Origin: Oscillospiraceae bacterium
GTDB lineage: Bacteria > Bacillota_A > Clostridia > Oscillospirales > Oscillospiraceae
Assembly (NCBI GenBank): GCA_017481325.1
Contig: JAFUPG010000033.1
Coordinates: 1-9,595, forward strand
DNA length: 9,595 bases
Direction: 5' to 3'
The notes below the pieces were generated by a model. The model did not search any database. It was not told where the DNA came from and saw nothing but the letters and a program-made list of their open reading frames with translations. A program made the position numbers and the translations under genes. Position 1 is the first letter of the stretch, and the number at the start of each line of letters is the position of its first letter. This document shows positions 1-4,706 of this stretch, piece by piece.

Positions 1-1320
1 GACGAGCCCACCAACCACCTGGACTTAAAGAGTGTGGAGTGGCTGGAGGACTATATCCTGAAATTCAAGGGCACGGTGCTGACCATCTCCCATGACCGCT
101 ATTTCCTGGATCGGGTGGTGGATCGCATCATCGAGATCTCCGCCGGCAAGGCCGAGTTCTACAGCGGCAATTACAGCTTCTACCTGCAGGAAAAGCAGGA
201 GCGCTTTAACCGTCAGCTGAAGCAGTACGAACAGGAGCAGGCCAAGCTGCGGCAGCTGGGCTACACCTTGGAGCGCATGAAGGGCTGGGGCATCAACAAC
301 CGTGTGCTCTACCGCCGTGCCATGTCCATTCAGCACCGCATGGAGCGCATTGAGAAAACCGAGCGCCCTCGGACGGAGAAGACCCTCCGTGCCCGCTTTG
401 GGGAGAAGGAGTTCTTCGGTGACGAGGTGCTCAGTGTCAAGGGCTTAAGAAAGGGCTTCGGTGACCGCACCCTCTTCTCCGATGTGGAGCTGACGGTCAA
501 GGGCGGCGAGCGCATCGCCCTTCTGGGGGATAACGGCAGCGGCAAGACCACCTTTATTCGGGTGCTGCTGGGCGAGCTGGCTGCCGAGGGCAAGATCAAA
601 TTCGGTCCCACGGTAAAATCCGCCTACCTGCCCCAGGTGATCCACTTCTCCCACCCGGAGCGCAGCCTCTACGACACCATGCTCTACGAGAAGAACTGCA
701 CCCCCCAGAGCGCCCGTGACCGGCTGGGTGCCTTCCTATTCTCCGGTGAGGATGTATTCAAGACCGTAGGCACCCTCTCCGGCGGCGAGCAGTCCCGTCT
801 GCGGCTGTGTATGCTTATGGACGAGAAGATCAATCTCCTGATCCTGGACGAGCCCACCAACCACCTGGATGTGGCCTCCAGAGAGTGGGTGGAGTGCGCC
901 ATTGACGAGTACGAGGGCACCCTGATCTTCGTGTCCCACGACCGCTATTTTGTGGATAAATTCGCTACCCGTGTCTGGGAGCTGGAGGACGGCAAGATCC
1001 GTGACTTCCCCTGGGGCTATGCCAAGTACCGCTCCATCAAGGAGCATGAGGCCGCCCAGAAGCTCCAGACTCCCAAAAAGAAGGAAAAAGCCCCCAAGCT
1101 CCCCTCCGGCAGTAAGGAGCTGGAGAAGCTGATCCGCCGTCTGGAACGGGAAATCGATGCCAAGGAGCAGGAACTGGCTGAGCTGGACATCCAACTGGAG
1201 CAGGCCGCCACAGACTATCAGGAGCTACTCCGTTTAAGCGCTGAAAAAGAGCAGCAGGAGGCAGCTCTGGAGAGCCTGATGGAGCAATGGGAGCAGGCCC
1301 AGAACGAACTGGAAAAATAA
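1..1320 (+). CDS. ABC-F family ATPase, 3' part (5' end outside window)
   Basis: A soluble twin-ABC ATPase of the ABC-F class. These proteins bind the ribosomal E site and act on translation; they are not transporters, and no membrane segment is seen. The reading frame is open from base 1, which falls inside the first Walker B (DEPTNHLD), so the start and the first ABC domain are missing. The 439 visible residues show, in order: the H-loop SHDRYF of domain 1; a charged helical linker (about 50-130) that in this family reaches towards the peptidyl-tRNA; the second domain with Walker A GDNGSGKT (176-183), signature LSGGEQ (259-264), Walker B LDEPTNHLD (282-290) and another SHDRYF; and a Lys/Glu-rich coiled-coil tail from about residue 365. 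The tail resembles the C-terminal domain of Uup/YdiF-type members. Whether it is a housekeeping factor or an antibiotic-resistance type cannot be told from the visible part. No convincing terminator follows. Confidence 0.95.
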   Translation, partial: DEPTNHLDLKSVEWLEDYILKFKGTVLTISHDRYFLDRVVDRIIEISAGKAEFYSGNYSFYLQEKQERFNRQLKQYEQEQAKLRQLGYTLERMKGWGINNRVLYRRAMSIQHRMERIEKTERPRTEKTLRARFGEKEFFGDEVLSVKGLRKGFGDRTLFSDVELTVKGGERIALLGDNGSGKTTFIRVLLGELAAEGKIKFGPTVKSAYLPQVIHFSHPERSLYDTMLYEKNCTPQSARDRLGAFLFSGEDVFKTVGTLSGGEQSRLRLCMLMDEKINLLILDEPTNHLDVASREWVECAIDEYEGTLIFVSHDRYFVDKFATRVWELEDGKIRDFPWGYAKYRSIKEHEAAQKLQTPKKKEKAPKLPSGSKELEKLIRRLEREIDAKEQELAELDIQLEQAATDYQELLRLSAEKEQQEAALESLMEQWEQAQNELEK

Positions 1321-1336
1321 AACCAAAGGCAGTGTG

Positions 1337-1349
1337 AAGCCTCCGGCTT
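1337..1349. other. Mini-hairpin with TCC loop overlapping the mrp -35 box
   Basis: AAGCC (1337-1341) pairs with GGCTT (1345-1349) around a three-base TCC loop. The 3' arm shares two bases with the -35 hexamer of the next gene. The hairpin has no T-tract, so it is unlikely to terminate the ABC-F transcript. The same stem-TCC-stem design recurs in the repeat units at 2311-2743. Confidence 0.4.
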
Positions 1350-1376
1350 GACAGGGCTGTTTTTGGGGACTATAAT
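1348..1376 (+). promoter_or_regulatory. Consensus sigma-A promoter of the Mrp-family gene
   Basis: TTGACA (1348-1353) and TATAAT (1371-1376) are separated by exactly 17 bp, matching the consensus at every position. Transcription would start near 1383, giving a leader of about 28 nt. This makes the gene an independent unit despite the short gap after the ABC-F gene. Confidence 0.85.
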
Positions 1377-1395
1377 ATTCTGGATAACGAAAACC

Positions 1396-1402
1396 AAAGG
1401 AG
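1396..1402 (+). promoter_or_regulatory. Ribosome binding site of the Mrp-family gene
   Basis: AAAGGAG lies 9 nt upstream of the ATG at 1412 and supports that start. The start places the N-terminal cysteine cluster inside the protein. Confidence 0.8.
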
Positions 1403-1411
1403 ATTTGTATT

Positions 1412-2236
1412 ATGAGTAGTTCTTGCAGCGGAAATTGTTCCTCCTGCGGCGAAAGCTGCGCCGACCGCAAGCAGGAGAGCCTGCTGGCTGTATTAAATGA
1501 GAAGTCCAAGGTAAAGAAGGTCATCGCCATCGTCTCCGGTAAGGGCGGCGTGGGCAAGAGTACCGTCACCTGTATGCTGGCAGCTGCCATGCAGAAGTTG
1601 GGCAAGCGTGCGGCGATCCTGGATGCGGATATTACGGGTCCCTCCATTCCCAAGGCTTTTGGCGTGGACGAGTGCGAGGGTGCCACGGATGAGGGCATCT
1701 ACCCCGCCATCAGTAAGGGCGGCGTGCAGATCATGTCCATCAACCTGCTTCTGGATAACGAGAGCGATCCCGTTCTCTGGCGAGGCCCCATCATTGCCGG
1801 TGCGGTCAAGCAGTTCTGGACAGATGTGATCTGGGATGATGTGGACTATATGTTCGTGGATATGCCTCCCGGCACCGGCGACGTGCCTCTGACCGTGTTC
1901 CAGTCTCTGCCCATTGACGGCGTGATCATCGTCACATCGCCTCAGGATCTGGTGTCTATGATCGTGTCCAAGGCAGTGAAGATGGCCAACATGATGCATA
2001 TTCCCGTGCTGGGTCTGGTGGAGAACTACAGCTACTTCAAGTGTCCCGATTGCGGTCAGAAGCATAAGATCTTCGGTGACAGCCATCTGGAGCGTGTGGC
2101 AGGGGAGTACCATCTGCCCGTGCTGGCACAGCTGCCCATCGACCCCGACGTGGCGGTAAAATGCGACAACGGCGGAGCCGAGGAGCTGAATATCGAAGAA
2201 ATCGGTGCGGCCATTGCAGCCATTTTGGAGAAATAA
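1412..2236 (+). CDS. mrp: Mrp/NBP35-family P-loop ATPase, Fe-S cluster carrier
   Basis: A cytosolic 274-residue ATPase of the Mrp/ApbC/NBP35 family. Members bind a labile [4Fe-4S] cluster, usually bridged in a dimer, and pass it to apo-enzymes. Visible motifs are the deviant Walker A GKGGVGKST (43-51), DADITGPS (71-78), the switch region VDMPPGTGD (149-157), and the cluster-binding pair CPDC (C211, C214). The N-terminus carries four closely spaced cysteines (C5, C9, C12, C16), a tail seen in anaerobe members and reminiscent of the N-terminal cluster of eukaryotic NBP35. It could hold a second Fe-S cluster. The DUF59/MIP18-like domain that precedes many bacterial Mrp proteins is absent. The gene has its own consensus promoter and terminator and looks monocistronic. 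Family assignment is secure; the client proteins are unknown. Confidence 0.95.
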   Translation: MSSSCSGNCSSCGESCADRKQESLLAVLNEKSKVKKVIAIVSGKGGVGKSTVTCMLAAAMQKLGKRAAILDADITGPSIPKAFGVDECEGATDEGIYPAISKGGVQIMSINLLLDNESDPVLWRGPIIAGAVKQFWTDVIWDDVDYMFVDMPPGTGDVPLTVFQSLPIDGVIIVTSPQDLVSMIVSKAVKMANMMHIPVLGLVENYSYFKCPDCGQKHKIFGDSHLERVAGEYHLPVLAQLPIDPDVAVKCDNGGAEELNIEEIGAAIAAILEK

Positions 2237-2245
2237 AAGCATTAA

Positions 2246-2279
2246 AAAGAGGTCACCTCAAAACCGAGGTGGCCTCTTT
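2246..2279 (+). terminator. Hairpin terminator after mrp
   Basis: A 14-bp stem with one G-U pair (arms 2246-2259 and 2266-2279) closes a six-base loop. The arms start with AAA and end with TTT, so the hairpin is A/T-flanked on both strands. The U-tract is short and lies within the stem. Confidence 0.8.
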
Positions 2280-2286
2280 GTGCCTA

Positions 2287-2310
2287 GTGAATCGTGAATA
2301 ATAATGAATA
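2287..2310 (+). repeat. Outer-left 7-bp tandem repeats (GTGAATN)
   Basis: GTGAATC (2287-2293) and GTGAATA (2294-2300) are adjacent. A degenerate third copy, ATGAATA (2304-2310), is shifted by 3 nt. The inverted counterpart is TTCACCA x2 at 2743-2756. Confidence 0.6.
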
Positions 2311-2375
2311 AGGTGTGCCTCCGGCACGAATTTGAATTATTTAGCCCGTCAAACAGAAATTTGCCGGTCTGTTTA
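2311..2375 (+). repeat. Hairpin repeat unit, copy L1
   Basis: The 65-bp unit starts AGGT, followed by a hairpin with stem GTGCC/GGCAC and loop TCC (2315-2327). Next come an AATTTGAAT stretch and a second inverted repeat, AAACAG (2351-2356) with CTGTTT (2369-2374). It matches copy L2 at about 53 of 65 positions by eye and sits exactly 100 bp before it. Confidence 0.85.
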
Positions 2376-2379
2376 TAAA

Positions 2380-2410
2380 CTAATAACTAACAGCTAAGGA
2401 CTAAAAACTG
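2380..2410 (+). repeat. Inner-left 7-bp tandem repeats (CTAANNN)
   Basis: Four in-phase heptamers, CTAATAA, CTAACAG, CTAAGGA and CTAAAAA (2380-2407), run into the CTG just before copy L2. The inverted counterpart is the TTAGNNN series at 2662-2689. Confidence 0.8.
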
Positions 2411-2475
2411 AGGTGTGCCTTCGGCACAGATTTTGAATATTTAGCCTGTCAAACAGAACTTTGTCGAGCAGTTTA
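2411..2475 (+). repeat. Hairpin repeat unit, copy L2
   Basis: This is the second direct copy of the unit: AGGT, hairpin GTGCC/GGCAC with loop TTC (2415-2427), then AAACAG and a degenerate partner CAGTTT. The loop differs from L1 by one base while the stem is unchanged. Confidence 0.85.
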
Positions 2476-2596
2476 CTGCAGCCAAAGTCGCCCGTATTAG
2501 GATGATTTTTAGGCTATGAGCAAGGTTTCATATTCCGCAATGACAGGGCTTTTCGGAAGCCTCTGCCTCTATCGGCAATAAGGTTTTGGTCGGAAG

Positions 2597-2655
2597 TAAA
2601 CAGTTCGATAAACCTCTGTTTGATTATTTCAAATCCATCGGCGGAGCCGATACCT
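2597..2655 (-). repeat. Hairpin repeat unit, inverted copy R1
   Basis: Read on the minus strand it starts AGGT, followed by hairpin ATCGGC/GCCGAT with loop TCC (plus-strand 2637-2651). ATTTGAAAT and AAACAG...CTGTTT with a 12-base spacing then follow (plus-strand 2598-2603 and 2616-2621). The stem sequence differs from L1/L2 but stays fully paired. Confidence 0.8.
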
Positions 2656-2661
2656 CAGTTG

Positions 2662-2689
2662 TTAGCTCTTAGCTATTAGCCATTAGTTC
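2662..2689 (+). repeat. Inner-right 7-bp tandem repeats (TTAGNNN)
   Basis: TTAGCTC, TTAGCTA, TTAGCCA and TTAGTTC follow each other in phase. On the minus strand they read as CTAA-type heptamers like those at 2380-2407, and they occupy the mirror-image position. Confidence 0.8.
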
Positions 2690-2743
2690 GCCGACAAACA
2701 TCTATTTGACCCTATTTCAAATTTGTCGGCGGAGCCGATACCT
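2689..2743 (-). repeat. Hairpin repeat unit, inverted copy R2
   Basis: On the minus strand the unit starts AGGT with a TCGGC/GCCGA stem and TCC loop, then AAATTTGAAAT. It also contains a perfect 10-bp inverted repeat, CGCCGACAAA (2689-2698) with TTTGTCGGCG (2722-2731), which competes with the small hairpin. The AAACAG half is degenerate. Confidence 0.75.
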
Positions 2744-2756
2744 TCACCATTCACCA
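2743..2756 (+). repeat. Outer-right 7-bp tandem repeats (TTCACCA)
   Basis: Two perfect copies of TTCACCA sit directly outside copy R2. On the minus strand they read TGGTGAA, the partner of the GTGAAT series at the left edge. Confidence 0.6.
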
Positions 2757-2798
2757 TCCCCCCGTCTGCTGGGCTTATTCACAGAATTGTTACACTGC

Positions 2799-2832
2799 GT
2801 TCCTACTTTTGTCAGGAAACAGGCGGTACAAT
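2799..2832 (+). promoter_or_regulatory. Possible control region of the DUF2238-like gene
   Basis: TACAAT (2827-2832) is a reasonable -10 box 35 bp before the start codon, but no good -35 sits at 16-18 bp. TTGTCA at 2809-2814 is only 12 bp away. An imperfect dyad, TTCCT (2800-2804) and AGGAA (2814-2818), spans the -35 zone and could bind a regulator. This is a weak call. Confidence 0.3.
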
Positions 2833-2866
2833 CATCGGTGAATTATGATGAGGGGACTGCGTACTT

Positions 2867-3613
2867 ATGAAGATAGCAGAAAAATGGAAATCAAAACCGA
2901 AAAAATGGCGGATCAAGGTGGCGGTGATGCTCCTTTGCCAGCTGTTCTGCCTGGGCTCTGCCCTATGGCTTTTCGCAAAGAAGAAAATCCTCTGCGGCCT
3001 TTTGGCGCTGCTGACCGTGGTGCTTCTGGCCATTCCCCTGGGGGTGGAGAAGTATTTCTGCTGTACCATCGCCCTGCCGGTGTACCTGTTCATGCTGGCC
3101 TATGCCCTGGGGCCTCTCCTGGGAGACGGCTACCGCCTGTACCACCTGACAAGCTGGTGGGATAAGCTGCTGCACTGCGCCGGCGGTGTGTTTTTCGCCA
3201 TGCTGGGGCTGTTTTTGGCGCAGTATCTCAATAGAGGAAACAGCCTCTCTCCCACCTTGACGGCAATTTTTGCCCTGTGCTTCTCCATGGCGGTGTCGGT
3301 GCTGTGGGAGTTCTTTGAATATGCGGCGGATCAGCTTTTTGCCATGGACATGCAGAACGACACCTATATTACCGAGATCCACTCCTACCTGCTCAGCGGA
3401 CAGTTGGGGGAACTGGGGCACTTAAAGGGGATCAACTCTGTTGCCATCAATGGTATGCCCATGGAGGGCTATCTGGATATTGGCCTGATGGATACCATGA
3501 AGGATATGCTTATCGAGACCGTGGGCGCCCTGGGTTATGTGCTGCTCAATGCCCTGGATCGGGGCAGACACCCGGTATTTCAGCCCTCCGGAAGGGCATC
3601 CAGCGCCGCCTGA
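2867..3613 (+). CDS. Polytopic membrane protein, DUF2238/YjdF-like
   Basis: A 248-residue integral membrane protein of unknown function. The ATG follows AGGGGA (2851-2856) by 10 nt. A basic N-terminus (1-17) leads into about five or six hydrophobic segments near 18-37, 40-60, 68-86, 98-120, 130-150 and 215-230. The motifs WWDKLLHCAGG (97-107), WEFFEYAAD (147-155) and GLMDTMKDML (206-215) resemble the conserved Asp-Lys-His, Glu and Asp motifs of the DUF2238/YjdF membrane family, whose biochemical role is not established. I make this assignment from memory of the motifs, so it is moderate. A soluble loop (about 156-205) separates the last two segments. The 3' end overlaps the opposing WYL gene by 34 bp. 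Confidence 0.85.
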   Translation: MKIAEKWKSKPKKWRIKVAVMLLCQLFCLGSALWLFAKKKILCGLLALLTVVLLAIPLGVEKYFCCTIALPVYLFMLAYALGPLLGDGYRLYHLTSWWDKLLHCAGGVFFAMLGLFLAQYLNRGNSLSPTLTAIFALCFSMAVSVLWEFFEYAADQLFAMDMQNDTYITEIHSYLLSGQLGELGHLKGINSVAINGMPMEGYLDIGLMDTMKDMLIETVGALGYVLLNALDRGRHPVFQPSGRASSAA

Positions 3614-4563
3614 CAGAGCTCTTTATAGGCTTTGACGGCGCTCTTGGGGAAGAGAATGGCTGCTCTTCCCCCAAAGCCGGCTACCCAGCCAAAGAAATTG
3701 GGAGAAAGCGCTACATTGACCATCAGAACGAAATGGTTTTTACCGTCGGGGATCATCAGAATGTCTTTGCCGAAGCGATCCACCACCACACCTGCAAGAG
3801 AATTTTCCAGTCGCAGCTTCACCTGTTTCCGCTCGCCCCGGAACATGCCGAAGACCTCCGTGGAATAACGGGCGGGGTTGAATTCCCTGGACTCTTCCGT
3901 AAACTCCCGGGCATCCTGGGAGATGAAAAGCTCCTCCATCTTATCCACCCGGTAGTGGGTCAGGCCGTGACGGGCGGAATCGGCAATGAGATAGTAATTC
4001 TCATCATCCCACAGCAGAGCATAGGGGCTGGCAATATAGGACTTGGGACGGTAGTGCTTTTTCAGATCCACGCCCCAGTCAAAGTAGCGGAAGCAGATTT
4101 TTTTATTCTTGGCGATGGCCTCGTGGATCACATCCACCTTGTCAAAAATATTGTCCTCCTGAGTCTTGACCCGGCCGGCCAGCATGATCTCACGGCGCAG
4201 CAGCTCACTTTCGTGGGCACTGGACAGAGAGGCCAGCTTGCGGATCAGCTCCATGGACTGCTTTGCCGTGAGAAAACGGGAGGAGAGAACAGCATCTACC
4301 AGCAGCTTCAGCTCCGAAAGCTGGAAATCCCGCTGAGAGACGTAATAGCCCCCGTTCCTGCCCCGGCGGTGCAGAACCTCCGTGCCGTACTCATTGAGTG
4401 CGAGGATATCGCTGTAAATGCTCTTCCGCTCCGCACAGATGTCCTTACTCTCCAGAAAATCGATCAGCTGCTGCACTGTAGCAGGATGCTCCTCGTCGGT
4501 ATTCTGCCGCAGATAGTCCCGCAGATAGAGCAGCTTCAGCTTCTGACGCTCGCTTTTTGCCAT
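3580..4563 (-). CDS. WYL-domain transcriptional regulator with N-terminal winged HTH
   Basis: A 327-residue cytosolic DNA-binding regulator of the WYL/PafC-like class. An N-terminal winged helix-turn-helix (about 5-75, ending GGYYV) is followed by a linker helix region (80-140). Next is a WYL domain (about 141-212) with the core YYLIADSARHGLTHYRVDKM, then a WCX-type C-terminal domain (about 245-325). In the family, WYL domains sense ligands, often nucleotides or nucleic acid, and control DNA-damage, phage-defence or metabolic genes. I chose the ATG at 4563 because a strong AAAGGAGGG site lies 7 nt upstream; the longer frame to 4635 has no such site and would cover the promoter. The gene diverges from the AI-2E-family gene, the most obvious candidate target besides itself. 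No defence genes are nearby. Confidence 0.9.
   Translation of the reverse strand: MAKSERQKLKLLYLRDYLRQNTDEEHPATVQQLIDFLESKDICAERKSIYSDILALNEYGTEVLHRRGRNGGYYVSQRDFQLSELKLLVDAVLSSRFLTAKQSMELIRKLASLSSAHESELLRREIMLAGRVKTQEDNIFDKVDVIHEAIAKNKKICFRYFDWGVDLKKHYRPKSYIASPYALLWDDENYYLIADSARHGLTHYRVDKMEELFISQDAREFTEESREFNPARYSTEVFGMFRGERKQVKLRLENSLAGVVVDRFGKDILMIPDGKNHFVLMVNVALSPNFFGWVAGFGGRAAILFPKSAVKAYKELCQAALDALPEG
3644..3674. other. Strong hairpin inside the WYL 3' coding region
   Basis: TTGGGGAAGAG (3644-3654) pairs with CTCTTCCCCCAA (3663-3674) with one bulged C and an 8-nt loop. It lies 31 bp past the stop of the DUF2238-like gene, so it could slow or end that transcript, but no U-tract follows on either strand. 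Confidence 0.35.
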
Positions 4564-4570
4564 GGAAATG

Positions 4571-4579
4571 CCCTCCTTT
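4571..4579 (-). promoter_or_regulatory. Ribosome binding site of the WYL gene (decides the start)
   Basis: On the minus strand AAAGGAGGG ends 7 nt before the ATG at 4563. It rules against the in-frame upstream start at 4635. Confidence 0.85.
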
Positions 4580-4593
4580 GTTCTTTCCCTTTT

Positions 4594-4623
4594 ACAATAC
4601 CATAAAGGGGACTGAAATTGCAA
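4594..4623 (-). promoter_or_regulatory. Candidate promoter of the WYL gene
   Basis: On the minus strand TTGCAA (4618-4623) and TATTGT (4594-4599) are 18 bp apart, upstream of the ribosome binding site. Both hexamers match consensus at four of six positions. Confidence 0.45.
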
Positions 4624-4649
4624 GTACCGGGGCATAGTTTCTATACTTG
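4621..4649. promoter_or_regulatory. Inverted repeat CAAGTA-N17-TACTTG, candidate operator
   Basis: A perfect 6-bp inverted repeat (4621-4626 and 4644-4649) lies between the divergent WYL and AI-2E-family genes. Its left half overlaps the likely WYL -35 box and its right half overlaps TTGACG, the likely transporter -35 box. A smaller palindrome, ATAG-TTT-CTAT (4634-4644), lies inside it. Binding by the WYL protein is inference from position. Confidence 0.4.
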
Positions 4650-4680
4650 ACGATTGAGAAACTTCGTGATATCCTATAAT
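4647..4680 (+). promoter_or_regulatory. Candidate promoter of the AI-2E-family gene, off-optimum spacing
   Basis: A perfect TATAAT (4675-4680) is present. TTGACG (4647-4652) lies 22 bp upstream, too far for optimal use, and TTGAGA (4654-4659) lies 15 bp upstream, too close. The spacing suggests a promoter that may need an activator. The leader would be about 20 nt. Confidence 0.5.
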
Positions 4681-4706
4681 TAGATTAAGAAAGAAAGGGA
4701 AGAACT

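Larger units (their letters stand above)
2281..2866. other. Gene-free 586-bp region filled by nested inverted repeats
   Basis: I see no coding sequence with a plausible start, ribosome binding site or recognisable product here. From 2286 to 2757 the sequence has mirror-image order: outer 7-bp repeats, unit, inner 7-bp repeats, unit, a core of about 120 bp, then the same series inverted. The midpoints of the outer and inner unit pairs (about 2527 and 2533) nearly coincide, so the arrangement is close to a true palindrome at the level of modules. The core (2476-2596) shows no ORF and only a short hairpin near GGCTT...AAGCC. The last 110 bp before the next gene hold its likely control region. 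Confidence 0.8.

Noticed and set aside
1493..2242. Minus-strand open frame opposite mrp
   Set aside because: It is a His-rich shadow of a conserved ATPase gene, with no start signals.
2286..2757. CRISPR array
   Set aside because: The units differ in strand, the spacers are themselves low-complexity heptamers, spacing is irregular on the right side, and no cas gene is present.
2845..2868. Alternative ATG at 2845 in another frame, upstream of the DUF2238-like gene
   Set aside because: That frame gives a Pro/Gly-rich product with no family resemblance. The AGGGGA site serves the ATG at 2867, whose product has clear membrane segments.
3580..4563. WYL gene as a marker of a phage-defence island
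   Set aside because: WYL regulators often flank defence genes, but the neighbours here are a transporter, an unknown membrane protein and cell-wall genes, with no nuclease, helicase or toxin.
3733..4605. Long plus-strand open frame opposite the WYL gene
   Set aside because: It has no ribosome binding site and a composition typical of a reverse-strand shadow, and it lies fully over a gene with clear domain motifs.
4564..4635. Longer WYL protein starting at 4635
   Set aside because: The extra 24 residues would cover the strong ribosome binding site and candidate promoter, and they do not resemble the family's N-terminus.
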